Positions 33,594 to 45,535 of a DNA stretch of 64,000 nt are shown here, in pieces. The DNA lies in contig NC_090726.1 of the NCBI RefSeq assembly GCF_036898095.1, positions 40,198,341-40,262,340 of the forward strand. Reading direction: 5' to 3'. Below the pieces are notes generated by a model. That model searched no databases, was not told the origin of the DNA, and worked only from the letters and a program-made list of their open reading frames with translations. The translations under genes and the position numbers were made by a program. How positions within the stretch are numbered: position 1 is the first letter of the stretch; each line of letters opens with the position of its first letter. This stretch comes from Palaemon carinicauda (Eukaryota > Arthropoda > Malacostraca > Decapoda > Palaemonidae).

Positions 33594-34392
33594 ACATAGT
33601 GAATAGTTAATGGAAATGTTCAAAAGCCTGAATGACATTATAAGTATTATAATCATGTTACGTTAAATACAAATCAGACCATAAACATTGGATTTAAACT
33701 AGAAACTGAATAATTATCTATTCAGGCTATAGTATATATGGCCACGGGCTTTCCTTTGACTGTATAAAGTTGCAAGTCGTAAGATAAATGCAGTTTTGCA
33801 ACCACGGGGGCAATTCCAAATCCTGTTAGCTATTCTTGACTGTTATGGGTTTCAGAGCCGATGGAACAAGGTGAATGGGTGTCTGTTGGATGGGAGGGGC
33901 AAAATTTTGTCAAAAGGTGTTTACATTGCTTACGTAATGAATGTTTTCGACTCTTGGCTCGTTATCACTGGCCATGGCGTCGGCCAGATCATTTTTACTC
34001 TATAAAAATTAAAACTATTGGATTTAAGTTATTGATAATGCTGACAAAATTTGTGTGTGGTTGTAAAATATACATATGTCAACTTTCAGCTACATCCGAT
34101 GCTTTGATAAAAGGCAAAGTCCAAAAAACCGTGTTACAGAGGGCCTGAATCTCATAGTAGCTTTTGATATCTAAATTACTCTGTGGTAGGCCATGTGATC
34201 TAAATTCTTTGAGGGGAGGCACTAGGGGGATAGCGGGTATAGAAAATCTGTCTAAACATAAATCGGTTGAAGATAAACATGTTTCAGGATAGTACGATTG
34301 ATTGGGTTCAAATCTTTTATGTAGATAATTTTAATGTTGCTGTATAAGAGAGACTTTTGGATCAAAGAAAATGGGTTGGTTTCCATTCTATA
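29436..34392. other. Intergenic sequence, no gene recognised
   Basis: Mostly AT-rich. The stretch 31000-31900 has higher GC and phrases such as 'gacgaggaggagggtgactg' that look repeat-derived but could not be assigned. A CT microsatellite lies at 33562-33589. Open frames at 30356-30908 and 33796-34148 show no family motif or splice context. Confidence 0.55.
33562..33589. repeat. (CT)n microsatellite
   Basis: About 14 CT units. Confidence 0.95.
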
Positions 34393-34580
34393 TTTGTTCT
34401 GTAACTGAAATACAAACCACACTATTTACATCGGGTAATTACTTCGGCGTAGCTGAATGACGAGCCATTAGAATTTTAACGAGGGTTTACTACCCCACCG
34501 CTAAACTAGCGGCGGGTAGGGAGTGGTAGCTTGCTACCCCTCCCTCACACACACTAGTGAATGCTTCACTTTGCTTTTGG
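34393..34580 (+). repeat. Left inverted terminal repeat of DIRS-like copy 1
   Basis: Contains 'aattacttcggcgtagctga', 'gagccattagaattttaac' and 'ctcactttgct'-like sequence. This is the imperfect reverse complement of 40513-40705. Confidence 0.85.
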
Positions 34581-34734
34581 CTCGGGTGGCGATCAGACGT
34601 GTCTGCTCTCACCCTCTCTTGACTGCCATTAATCTGTTTTGCTTTCTCTTTCCTACATTGTGTATGAAGTTGGCCTCTATTATTTAATAATGCGTACGTG
34701 TCCTGGATTACGTGGCCGCCCTTGTGGGACTTTT

Positions 34735-37700
34735 ATGTCGGCGGTCGACACTGATCCCCACACCTTGTGTCCTCATTGTAGGGGCAAACGGTGTGATAGC
34801 GGTAATGTATGTATTGAATGTAGGGAGTGGTCTAACTCCCAGTGGGAGAGGTTTGCCCGCCGCTGGAAGAAAAAGTCTAAAAGAGATATTTCTCCTTCAG
34901 AGGCTTCTTTGAAGAGAGAAAATTCTAGGACTTCTTCCGTAGCCCTTTCCTCCTCTGAAGCTCCCACTCGATCGGTCTCTTCCGAGAGGCCGGCGAGTGG
35001 TAGTGTAGACCGTATTGCTGTTGACCGATCCCGGGGTGCGGGAGAGGTAGTTGCCTCCCATAGCGAGGCAGCTGCCCCTCCTCCACCGGAGGAGGATATG
35101 AATATTGATTTTTCTGTTAATAACAATGATTTGATCCAGCTTTGGGCTTCCTTGGGGCTTCAGGGTTCCCCCTCCAGGGAAGCCTTGTTTGACATGATCA
35201 AATTAGGTGCAGCTGTTAAGCAATCGCTGACGACAGCAGGGATAGATCCTCTGTCTGTCGTTGACGTTGTTGTAACGGAGGCATTGGGTGTGTCTGCTCA
35301 AACTCCTGTGCCTGTTGTTGCTGAGGTAGCTGAAGGCTTAGGTTCCCCCTCCGAACATCCTTCGAGGGAGGAACTGTCCTACGGTCTCTTCTGCCGGTGA
35401 TTCAGTTCACTTACAGAGACTCGTCTGTGGAGGTCTTGCGATGGTCAGCTTGCTGATCCCACGGCCCCTCGTGGGCGTATAAGGCGGAAGGCTCGTCCTC
35501 CCCTTCGCCGTAGAGGTCTTCCTTCTCCTCACAAGGGAGTTAGGAGGCGCCTCTTCGACTCGTCATACCCGCAGTCCTCTGCGGAGGAGACGACTCACCG
35601 TTCACCGTTCCTGCCAGCTACCACCTTAGACCTCTCCGAAGATCGTTCGCGATCCCCTTCGGAGGAAGGTCGTCCTTCGGGACCCTGTGACCAGTCTCTC
35701 TCCAGACCTGCTGACCTGCCGTCACCTTTCAAAGATGCTGACGCGCTTTACGCGCCGACTAAACCTGTCATTGCGCAGGCATCGGTCCCTTCGGGGCATA
35801 AGGGACTTGAACGCAAAACTGTGCCTCAAACCCTTAAGCGCCAGGTTAAACCTGCGCGCCATCATGCTGCTGCTGCTGCTGTTCCTGACTTGGCGCCACA
35901 GCGCTCACCTGCGCACTTGTTCCTGTTACACACCAGGGTTCCCCTGCGCGTCCACAACCTACTGCGCGCCAGCGCCCACCAGCAGTTCCTGATTTAGCGC
36001 GCCAGCGCTCACCTGCGAGCAAGCGCCCACCGGTTCCTGTTACGTTGCGCGCAGTCCAAGAGGCACCTAGGTTAGCGCACAGGTGCTCACAGGTGCCTCT
36101 AGACCCTCAGCGCACTTCTGGAGTTAGGCTCGCCCATCGTGCACAGTTCCAGCACGCTTCTACAATTCAGCACGCAGTCCAGGAGGTGCCTAAGTTAGCG
36201 CACGGGCACTCACAGGTACCCCTGGTCTCTCCATCCAGACTGCGCAATCCTGTTCGCGCGCCCAACTCAACAGCGCTCACCTGTGCGCCCGAATCCTATT
36301 GCGCGGCCATCGCAGCAGCGCACACCTGTACGCCCGCACCCTGATGCGCGCCCACGATCTCCTCAGGTTAATATGCCTGCACGGACTGCGCAGCGCTCAC
36401 CTGCGCGCTATCACGAGGGTGCGCAATCGCGCCCTCGCCCAGTCTTCCCAGATACGCGCTACTGCGCACTCGCGCCCGACAGTACCTCTTCAGGTTGATG
36501 CGCGCCCAGGCGATCTATTGATTGCGCCCATCCAGCCTTTAACCCTGCCTCACGATCCAGCTCCTGCGCGCCACACGCCCTCGCCATCTCCTACGCGCCC
36601 ACGCCATCAACCACGCACGCCCACGCGAGCGCAAAATTCATGCTGCGCACGATCCTTTCGCACGCGACCCAGAACAGGGCTCATAGCGCAACCACCAGCG
36701 CGATCTGTGCCCCGATCGCCAATGCGATCACGCACGAGGTTTCACGGGGCTTCAGGCAGACAGGTCATTGTCTCATTCCCCTCCCCGCAAGCGCAGAATA
36801 GCGCGCTCACCGGAGGAGGGGAGGTTTCCGGACAGGTCTAAGGATTCTCTTATTTCAGCTTCTCTTCAGGCGAACCCTCGTTTCTCGACTCCTCCAAGGG
36901 ATCGAACGATCCCCTTCCCTCCAGAGGGAGTGTCTGACAGCATCCCTGGTTTGGGACCATAGTCAGAGCTCTTATGCAGGCTATGAAGCCTGTGCTCTCT
37001 GACCTAGGTCACAAATCAGTGGCAGCTTCCTCTCCCCTGAAGAGGAAGAGAGGAATTCCCTCCGTGGTGACTTCTCCGAGGGCTATCCTGTCTCCTTGCA
37101 AATCCTTGCGCAAGGCTCCTTCTCCCCCCCCCCCAGACTTTCTCTCCCTCCCCTGCGGATGAGGATTACCCATCCTCAGGAGAGTCGGATGTGCTGGTCC
37201 GTTCCCCCATCGCACCAATGGGGGAAACTGCGCCTCTTCCTGAGAAGTCTTCCCGCACAGGGGTGGAGAAGAGCTTGCATCCATCATTACTAGAGTCCTG
37301 TATCCCTCCCAGGAGGGAACCGAAGGACTCGAAGACTGTTCCTAAGTCTTCGGCAAGGATCAGACAGGAGCCAGCTAGACCTTCGGAGAATGTCCAAGAG
37401 TCCCCCCAGGAAGAGCCACTGGGGACGGGAGATTTTGCTGCCAGTCCTTCAGGAGGAGAGCACCAAGAGTCAGAACATGCATTCTGGCAAGTTCTGACCC
37501 TCATGAGGAACCTCAATGGGATTTCAGACCCAGAGATTCCTCCTCGTGAGGGTAAGGAAACGGTCTTGGACCGAGTCTACGGCATCCAGAAACCCTCAAG
37601 GGCCAGTGCAGCTTTGCCCTGGTCACAAGGGATGAAGAGTGCCAGAGACAAGGTCGAGGGCCAGCTCTCTGAGCTTGCCTCCTCCAATAGATCCAGCGCC

Positions 37701-38429
37701 GGTAACAAGCTCCTCCCTCCTCCTAGAGTCCATCAGAGGAGGTATTTTGAGATCCTAGAGGAGACTTGTTTGGGTCTTCCGGTTCATCACTCCGTGGAAG
37801 AACTCACTGGGGGAGTCCCTCTAGAGAGAGACTCCAACCGGTATGTGTCCTATTCTGCTACTGAGATCCTAAGCCAGGAGAAGGTGGCGAAGTGTGCCAT
37901 GCAGGCAACTTCGTGGCTTGACATCTGGATGGGGTCTCTGGGCATCCTGATGTGCTCTGAGGATCTGTCCAAAGAAAGCACCAGGAAGGCACTGGAGACA
38001 TTCTTGCTCTTAGGCACGCGGACCATTGAGTTTCTGGCCCACCAAGTCTTGAGCTTGTGGGCCAACACGATTCTCAAACGACGGGACGCAGTGGCTGAAA
38101 GATTTCACCAGAAGGTCCCCAGTTCCGACGTTAGCAGGCTCAGACACTCTTCCGTTCTCAGTAAGAGTTTGTTTTAGCCTAAGGGCGTGGAGCTAACCGC
38201 TGAGAGGTGGAAGAAGTCCAACCAGGACTCCCTCATCCATAGGGCCCTGACATCGAGGCCCTACAAACCTCCAGCAGCCCAACAGCCCCGTCCAGCTAAG
38301 GACACAAAGAAGACGACAGCAGCAAAGCCAAAGGTGTCTAAGCCCTTTCCTGCCAAGGGCAGGAGGGGCAAAAAGTCCACCAGGGGAGGTAAAAATCCTA
38401 GAGGAAACGGCCGAGGCCGTAAACGCTAG
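34735..38429 (+). pseudogene. Gag-like ORF of DIRS-like copy 1, broken
   Basis: The probable start ATG at 34735 (MSAVDTDPHTLCPHCRGKRC) is conserved in copy 2. A CPHC...C...CIEC pattern suggests a zinc-binding head. The frame breaks at 35398-35400. A low-complexity stretch at about 35860-36760 follows, full of gcgcgcc/cagcgctcacctgcgc units. A conserved globular part lies at 37191-38177 (HAFWQVLTLMRNLNG, AKCAMQATSWLDIWMGSLGI, TIEFLAHQVLSLWANT). A TAG at 38175-38177 interrupts it before a basic nucleic-acid-binding tail (KGRRGKKSTRGGKNPRGNGR) ending at 38429. Confidence 0.8.
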
Positions 38430-38447
38430 GATTGGCAGTCCCCCTGC

Positions 38448-39540
38448 ATGTCCACCAGTGGGGGGATGCCTACAAAGTTGCGCGACAAGGTGGCAGCAAC
38501 TCGGGGCAGATACCTGGACGATTTCCGTGATCGGTCAGGGTTATCGCGTCCCGTTCATAACATCTCTACCTCCCCTGACAACGAATCCAGTGTCATTGAG
38601 CTCCCTTACCATGGGATCGGTAAGGGGCAGGCCCTCCGGGCAGAAGTCCAGACCATGTTGAAGAAGGACGCTCTCCAAGAGGTAGTGGACGGGTCCCCAG
38701 GCTTCTACAGTCGACTCTTTCTTGTAAAGAAGGCGTCTGGAGGCTGGAGACCAGTCATCGACCTCTCAACCCTGAACGGATATGTCAAACAGACTTAGTT
38801 CAGCATGGAGACGGCAAACACGGTCAGACTTGCAGTGAGACCAAAAGGACACGTACTTCCAGAGCCCAGTCCATCCGTCTTCAAGGAAGCACTTAAGATT
38901 TTGCCTAAACGACAAAATCTACCAGTTCAAGGTGCTGTGTTTTGGTCTCTCCACAGCTCCTCAGGTGTTCACCAGAGTGTTCACCATGATATCATCATGG
39001 GCTCACAAGATCGGTATCCGTCTCCTCCGTTATCTGGACGACTGGCTGATCCTAGCAGACTCGGAGGCAACCCTTCTTCGTCACCGAGACAAGCTTCTCG
39101 AACTTTGCCAAGATCTGGGGATCATGGTAAATCTCGAAGTCCTCTCTGCAGCCCTCTCAGAAACTGGTATATCTAGGCATGGTCATAGACATCAATCTCC
39201 ACAAAGCCTTCCTATCAGACGACAGGATAGCAAGGCTGAGGAAGGTCGCAAGACCTTTCCTCAAACGAGAAGAACTTCCAGCCCAAGTGTGGTTACGTCT
39301 CCTCGGCCATCTCTCCTCCCTGGCCCGTCTGGTTCCCAACGGTCGCCTCAGAATGAGATCTCTCCAGTGGCGACTCAAGTCCCGGGGGAATCAAGGACAC
39401 GATTCCCCGGACACTCTGATCCCTATGGGTCATGCAGAACAGACGGACCTCCAGTGGTGGGAGGCAGACGAGAACCTACGAAAAGGAGTGGATCTTCTCG
39501 TCCTTCCCCCGGATTTGATGTTGTTTTCGGACGCATCAAA
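38448..39540 (+). pseudogene. Reverse transcriptase of DIRS-like copy 1, broken
   Basis: The N-terminal part 38448-38798 has SRLFLVKKASGGWRPVIDLS and LNGYVK, ending at TAG. The next frame at 38932 carries GLSTAPQVFTRVF and IRLLRYLDDWLILAD; YLDD is the catalytic box. Another frame at 39179 gives LRMRSLQWRLKS and DLMLFSDASK, the start of RNase H. Frames switch at least three times, and the first catalytic Asp block is deleted. Confidence 0.88.
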
Positions 39541-39545
39541 GAACA

Positions 39546-39920
39546 GCTGCAGTTCGTCCCCAGGTGCAAGTCTTGTTCGTGAGCACTGGGAAAACAAAGA
39601 GGAGGGTCACCAGGAATACCATCTCGGCCTGGATTCGCAAGGTAATACACCTGGCCTTGAATCCTGACCCTTCTCTGTCACGTCGCCCTAGAGCACATGA
39701 TGTCAGGGGCATAGCTACGTCCCTGGCCTTCAAGAAAAATTATTCAGTGACGCAGGTCCTGCAAGCTGGGGTGTGGAAGCGTCAGACCACCTTCACAGCC
39801 CACTACCTGCAAGGGCGTGACACACAGGAGGCTCGATACGCTCTCTATCGGCCCTGTGGTGGCTGCACAACAGCTGGTTTAAACCTAAGGCTCCTTAATG
39901 GACAAGTAGCAGAAGGTTGA
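39546..39920 (+). pseudogene. Tyrosine recombinase C-terminus of DIRS-like copy 1
   Basis: The frame contains RPRAHDVRGIATSLAFKK, TQVLQAGVWKRQTTF and TAHYL. HDVR gives the HxxR catalytic pair and the Tyr in AHYL is the likely nucleophile. The N-terminal half with the first catalytic Arg is missing because of the 1.5-kb deletion. This enzyme would join the circular cDNA to the genome. Confidence 0.88.
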
Positions 39921-40363
39921 GGGCATTGTTACCCGGTCTTAGTCTGCATGAATGAAAAGGTTTGTCTGGCCCTTATTCTTTTCTTCATCCTCCCCTCTCT
40001 AGGGGAAAGCAGCATCCTGGGTTCTCTGCACAGCTGACCTCAAACCACTGCAGGTAAACCATGTTTCCTTGTGTTCCTAGTATTAAGATAATGCTGTCAC
40101 GTCCCCATACCCTTACGAGGTGGTATTGGGAACGTCCTATCCTAAAATTCCATGTAAAGGACTTCAGGTCAACTTCCTAGAACGAGTCACACTTCATTCC
40201 TTCACACACAAGCTTACGTAGGCCGCGGTCCTTGCAGAGCAAGGCACTTGCGAGGTGCAGGGACTCCTTGTCTTGAGCACTGACACACTCAGATACTGAG
40301 TCCAAGGGCCAAAAGCCAGTAACGGCTGGGACTTGCCACCCTACCTAAGGGTTAAGTCACTCA

Positions 40364-40460
40364 TATTAAATAGCGTGGTTTGTATTCCGGTTACGGAACA
40401 AAGGACAAATTTGGAGATAATTGTATTTTTCCTAACCATACAAACCTTAGCTATTTAATC
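40364..40460 (+). other. Internal complementary region (ICR) of DIRS-like copy 1
   Basis: 'ggttacggaacaaaggacaaat' is the reverse complement of right terminus plus left terminus joined head to tail. It is flanked by longer complementarity to each outer end (tttgtattccgg; ccataca aacct tagctat). This arrangement defines DIRS1-type elements and templates restoration of the ends. Confidence 0.88.
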
Positions 40461-40512
40461 AAACTTGCCCGCCAGCCCTGTCCCCCTGGAAGTCCTACCT
40501 CTAAGCAAAGTG

Positions 40513-40705
40513 AGCTAGTCACAGGCGTGTGAGCGGGGGAGGGGTAGCTACCCCTCCCTACCCCCTGGCTAACTAGCGAGGGGGTAGTACACCCTAGTTA
40601 AAATTCTAATGGCTCGTCATTTCAGCTACGCCGAAAGTAATACCCATATTAAATAGCTAAGGTTTGTATGGTTAGGAAAAATACAAATTATCTCCGTATT
40701 TGTCA
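40513..40705 (+). repeat. Right inverted terminal repeat of DIRS-like copy 1
   Basis: Reverse complement of the left terminal region. Contains the perfect palindrome ggaggggtagctacccctcc at 40539-40558 and ends at ...tttgtca. Confidence 0.85.
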
Positions 40706-41911
40706 TATTTAGATAATGTAGGTATTGCATTACATGTACTTAATGGAGTATCTTTTTGCAGATAATGGCGTACGTTGTCAATTTGAAAGGAAAATTATCC
40801 TCAGAATTTGAGCACCATTCGACCTACCCAAGGATTTCTCCAATAAGAGAGAGACATTTTGAGTAGAAGACACATCTGATGAGAGAAACTACCCTCCTAC
40901 ATGCTTCCAACATGTTAAAGGCAAGTGTCACAGATAGAGACCATCAGTGTTAATCTTTCATGGTACGGCTGGTTTTCCTTTCGTGGGTATTTTTGCAGAC
41001 CTATGTCAAGTCTATATATTTTTTTATAGCCCTTATGCTAAATGAGACCTTGTAGTGTATAGGTTATATAATCCATAGTAACAAACTCAATAATCAAGCG
41101 ACTACTGTACTTTTAGTAGGGCACATAACCAACTTCATATCAATTTGGCATTACCTAATACTATTCAGTGCTCTCTTAATGAAAAATTCACATTCATTTT
41201 ACCCAGCTAAGAAAATGTCTCTAATTTCTAACTGATCCGCTCTGCAGTTCTAAATGGGTAAAACATTCTAGCTCATAGTAAATAAATCATGAAAAATATG
41301 TGACACTAATGAAGGTTCATACTCGTATTAAATTCATCATCTGTACTTTATAACACCCGGCAGAATTGGCAGTCTTATTAAGACCCAATAAAGATCTATA
41401 CATGTTGCGCAGTGTAGGCTAATCCTGGCATGGTATATTACACCAAGTAAATCTGTCTGTTTGTAGCATTTATTTACATACGTAGATTTTCAATCAGTGT
41501 TTCCATAACGTGATAAACTTAATCGATAATGTATTTGTTTCTTTTATTTTAGGTGACCTCTACAGCAACAACGCAATGGTATACGAGGCTTCCCTAAAGC
41601 AGAGAGTTCTCAAGTCGAAATTGACAGAATATAACTTTATCAACAATGTTGTAAAAGGTAAATATTATGGCAAATGTACCAGAGTTTTGCAAGGTAACAG
41701 GATTTTATAATAGGGATTTGAAACTCCATATGAAAGGACATCTAAATAATTGAATCTCTAGTAAAGGGGGTAGCATCATCAGTGCATTACTTAGGGCTGT
41801 ACAGTATCTTTTTTAGCCACTAGCTGCGCTTTCTTTTTAATCTTCACCTATATATGGGTAATGAATGGACTCCCAGACCCCATTGCTTAAGCCTTATATC
41901 CAAAATTCTTG
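40706..41911. other. Spacer between DIRS-like copies 1 and 2
   Basis: AT-rich. Contains the candidate exon at 41553-41657 and an acceptor-like tttttgcag at 40753-40761 followed by a 36-codon open stretch, too weak to call. Confidence 0.5.
41553..41657 (+). CDS. Candidate internal exon of an unknown gene (105 bp)
   Basis: A good acceptor (cttttattttag) and a GGTAAAT donor bracket 105 bases open in one frame. It is a symmetric phase 1-1 exon encoding DLYSNNAMVYEASLKQRVLK and then SKLTEYNFINNVVK. Composition is protein-like and amphipathic. It lies outside any recognised transposon, between two DIRS-like copies. I do not recognise the protein, and no neighbouring exons were found; flanking introns would have to span the DIRS insertions. 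Confidence 0.4.
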
Positions 41912-42105
41912 TTTGTTCCGTAACTGAAATACAAACCACGCTATTTACATGGGGTAATTACTTTCGGCGTAGCTGAAATGACGAGCCATTAGAATTTTAC
42001 GGAGGGTTTACTACCCCACCGCTAGTTAGCTGGGGGGGTAGGAAGAGTAGCTTGCTAATCCCCCCCCCCTCACACACACCTGTGATTGAGCTCACTTTGC
42101 TCTTG
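41912..42105 (+). repeat. Left inverted terminal repeat of DIRS-like copy 2
   Basis: Shares 'ctttcggcgtagctgaaatg' and 'acgagccattagaatttta' with the reverse complement of 48700-48939. Confidence 0.85.
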
Positions 42106-42245
42106 GCTCTTGTGGCAGACGGACGTGTCCGCTTTCACCCTCACCTCTTTTGAACACCCATTACTAATCTTTCTTTTGCTTTTCCTTTGACAGAGTGTTT
42201 GTGAAGTTGGCCTCTGGCTTACCTGACCGCCCTTGTGGCACATTT

Positions 42246-45200
42246 ATGTCGGCGGTCGACACGGATCCTCACACCTTGTGTCCTTATTGTAGGGGCCAAC
42301 GGTGTGATAGAGATAAGGTTTGTGGTGAGTTTAGGGAGTGGTCTACCTCCCAGTGGGAGAGGTTTTCTCGGCGCCGGAAGAAGAAGTCCAAACGGGATAT
42401 TTCTCCTTCAAAGGTTTCTTTGAAAAGAGAAAATTCCAAGGACTCCTCTTCCGTGGCCCAAACCTCCTCTGAAGCTCCCACTCGATCTGTTTCTCCCGAG
42501 AAGCCGTCGAGTGGTAGCGTAGACCGTAGTTCTGTTGACCGATCCAGGGGTGTGGGTGAGGGAGTTGCCTCCCATAGCGAGGCAGCTCCTCCTCCTCTCC
42601 CGGAGGAGGATATTATCATGCGTGTGACTAATAATGATTTATTACAGCTTGGGGCTTCAGGGTTTGCCCTCCAAGGAAGCCCTGTTTGACATGATCAAGT
42701 TGGGAGCAGCTGTCAAACAGTCGCTGACGGTAGCAGAGATCGATCCTCTGTCTATCGTGGACATTGTTGCGGCAGAGGCTTCCGATGAGTTGTTTCAAAC
42801 CCCTGCTCCTAATGTTGCTGCTGTAGCTGAAGGCTTAGTTCCCCCCTCCGAACATCCTTTGAGGGAGGAGCTAAGTCCTACGGTATCTCCTACCAGTGAT
42901 TCTCCCCCTCGGGGGAGTTCACTCACAGAGACTCCTCTTCGGAGGACTGCTGATGGTCAGCCCGCTGACCCCACGGCCCCCAGAGGGCGTATAAGGCGTA
43001 AAGCTCGCCTTCTCCTTCGCCGTAGAGGTCTTCCTGCACCTCACAAGGGTGTTAGGAGGCGCCTCTTCGGCTCGTCATCTTCGCAGTCCTCCGCAGAAGA
43101 ACCTCGCCGTCGTTCACCGACCCTGCCAGCTACATCCCTGGACCTCTTTGCAGATCGTTCGCGATCTCCTTCGGTGGAAGGTCGTCCTGGCTGCCGATGC
43201 GCTGTGAGCGCCTTCTCATCCCGTTGTAAAACGGGCAACGGTCCCTTCGGGGCATAAAGGGCGTGAGCACAAATTGGTGTCTAAGTCCCTGAAGCGCCAG
43301 GTATCCCCTGCGCGCCAACAATCTCCTGCTGCAGATGTTCCTGTCTTAGCGCGCCAGTGCTCACCTGCGCTCGTGCGCGTACAAGCAGTTGTTCCTGTCA
43401 CTGCGCGCCAACGCACAGCACTGGAATCTCCTGAGATAGCCCACAGGCGCTCACTGGGACTCCAGCGCTTCCAGAACGCCAGCGCACTTCTGCGTGCCCT
43501 CATCCTGATGGGCGCCATGCGTGCCCACGTTCTGCGCGCCAGGCACGCCCACGATCTTCGGATCTGGGCGCAGTGGGGAGAGTAACCTCTTCTCCTGCTC
43601 GTCAGCGCTCACCTGCGCACCATTGCGCACAGTCTCCAACACGCGACTTGCACGCCCATCACTTCAGCCAGATATGCGCACTGCGTGCCCGCACGCTAGG
43701 GATATATCTCCTGCGCGTGCGCCCAACATTATCGCCCTCACGGGCTCATCGGCAGGATACTGCGCGCGTGAGCGCTCATCCAGCCTTCTGCGCACCACCT
43801 GTCTTCGCCAGTCCATGCCTCTGCGCGCCATCGCTAGCCCACACACGCCATCGCCTGTGCCCTCACGCGAACATTCTCCCGTGCGCGACCCAGGGCAGAG
43901 ACCATCGCGTGATTTGCAGCATGATCACAAGCGCGACCCCACACGCGAGGCTGCAGGACATCGCGCGTCCAGGTCATCGTCGTCACAACACCCCCCCCCC
44001 CAGTGCAGAACAGCGCGCTGGTCGGTGGAAGGGAGGTTTCCGGATAGGTCCAAGGACTCTTCTCCTTCAGTTTCTTTACAGGCGAACCCTCGTTTGGTAA
44101 CTCCTCCTAGGGATCGAACGATCCCCTTCCCTCCAGAGGGAGTTTCTGACAGCGCGACTGTCAGTCAGCAGCCTTGGTTTGGGACCATCGTCAGAGCTCT
44201 CGTGCAGGCTTTTAAGCCTGTTTTCTCTGAGCTTGGTCACAAATCATTGGCGGCGGCTTCTCCCCTGAAGAGGAAGAGAGGAGTGTCTACCGTGGTAACT
44301 TCTCCAAGGGCGAAGCTGACTCCTCGGAAGTCCTTGAAGAAGGCCCCCTCTACCCCCCAGACTTTCTCTCACTCCCCTGCGGACGTGGATTTCCCGTCCT
44401 CTGGGGAGTCAGGTGAGGCGGGTCGTTCCCCCATCACACCAATGGGGGAAACCCCACCTCGCCCCGAGAAGTCTTCTCGGGTAGGGGTTGAGAAAAGCCT
44501 TCCACCATCACTGTTGGAGTCCTGCATCCCTCCCAGGAGGGAGTCGAAGGACTCTAAGACTCTGCCAAAGTCTTCAGCAAGGATTAAACCGGAGCCAGCC
44601 AAGCCCTCAGAGAACCTCCACGAGTCCCCCCAGGAAGAGCCTCTGGGGACAGGAGACTTTGCTGCCAGCCCTTCAGGAGGAGAGCTGCAGGAATCAGAAC
44701 ATGCGTTCTGGCAGGTTCTGACCCTTATGAGGAATCTAAATGGGTTGCTGATCTAGAGATTCCCCCTCATGAGGGCAAGGACACTCTTGGACCGAGTCTT
44801 CGGTACTCAAAAACCCTCGAGGGCCAGTGCGGCTTTGCCCTGGTCGCAGGGGGTTAAGAGTGCCAGAGACAAGGTCGAAGGCCAGCTCTCCGAGCTTGCC
44901 TTCTCTAGCCGATCCAGCACCGGTAACAAACTCCTCCCGCCTCCTCGTGTCCATCAGAGGAGGTACTAAGAGATCTTGGAGGAGACTTGTTTAGCTCTTC
45001 CATTACACTCTCTCTGGAAGAGCTTAAGGGGGGAGTCCCTCTAGAGAGACTTTCCAACCGGCATGTCTCGTATTCTGCAACGGAGATCCTGAGCCAGGAG
45101 AAGGGGGCGAAGTGTGCCATGCAGGCAACTTCGTGGCTGGACATCTGGCTAGGGTCTCTGGGCATCCTGTTACGATTTGAGGACTTGCCCAAAGAGAGTA

Positions 45201-45530
45201 CCAGGAAGGCCTTGGAGACCTTCTTGCTCTCAGGCGCTCGTACTATTGAGTTTCTAGCCCACCAAGTCTCGAGCTTGTGGGCTAATACCACCTTGAAACG
45301 TCGAGATGTGGTGTCTGAGAGATTCCACCAAAAGGTCCCCAGTACCGACATTAACAGGCTCAGAAATTTTTCCGTCTTGGGTAAGAACTTGTTTGAGCCT
45401 AAGGACGTGGAGCCGGCAGCTGAGAATTGGAGGAAGTCCAATCAGGACCCCCTTTTACATGGGCCCTAACATCGAGGCCCTACAAACCTCCAGCGACCCA
45501 GCAATCACGTCCTACCAAGAGTACGAAAAG
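42246..45530 (+). pseudogene. Gag-like ORF of DIRS-like copy 2, broken
   Basis: Starts at the conserved MSAVDTDPHTLCPYCRGQRC. Frames change near 42640, 43255-43520 and 44755-44990. The middle (43300-44010) has the same gcgcgcc/gcgctcacctgcgc low-complexity repeats as copy 1. The globular part is HAFWQVLTLMRNLNG, then AKCAMQATSWLDIWLGSLGI and TIEFLAHQVSSLWANT (44987-45469). The basic tail is lost in the deletion at about 45535. The role, by analogy with copy 1 and DIRS elements, is RNA packaging. Confidence 0.8.
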
Positions 45531-45535
45531 GCAGT

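Larger units (their letters stand above)
34393..40705 (+). mobile_element. DIRS-like tyrosine-recombinase retrotransposon, copy 1 (degenerate)
   Basis: The element runs from tttgttctgtaactgaaata to a terminal ...gtatttgtca. Inverted terminal repeats lie at both ends, and an internal complementary region near 40364-40460 corresponds to the joined element ends. The coding order is Gag-like, RT, then a tyrosine recombinase, as in DIRS elements, which integrate via a circular intermediate and lack a DDE integrase. All frames are interrupted. Relative to copy 2, about 1.5 kb covering RNase H and the recombinase N-terminus are missing at 39543-39546. A short RT deletion near 38846 removes the ALKDAYFQ catalytic block. 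Confidence 0.92.

Noticed and set aside
34297..34315. Possible tRNA B-box (gggttcaaatc)
   Set aside because: No matching A-box or cloverleaf at suitable distance upstream.
39546..39920. Phage-type integrase as sign of prophage or bacterial contamination
   Set aside because: The tyrosine recombinase lies behind RT and RNase H with DIRS-type repeats, in AT-rich eukaryotic DNA; it belongs to the retrotransposon.
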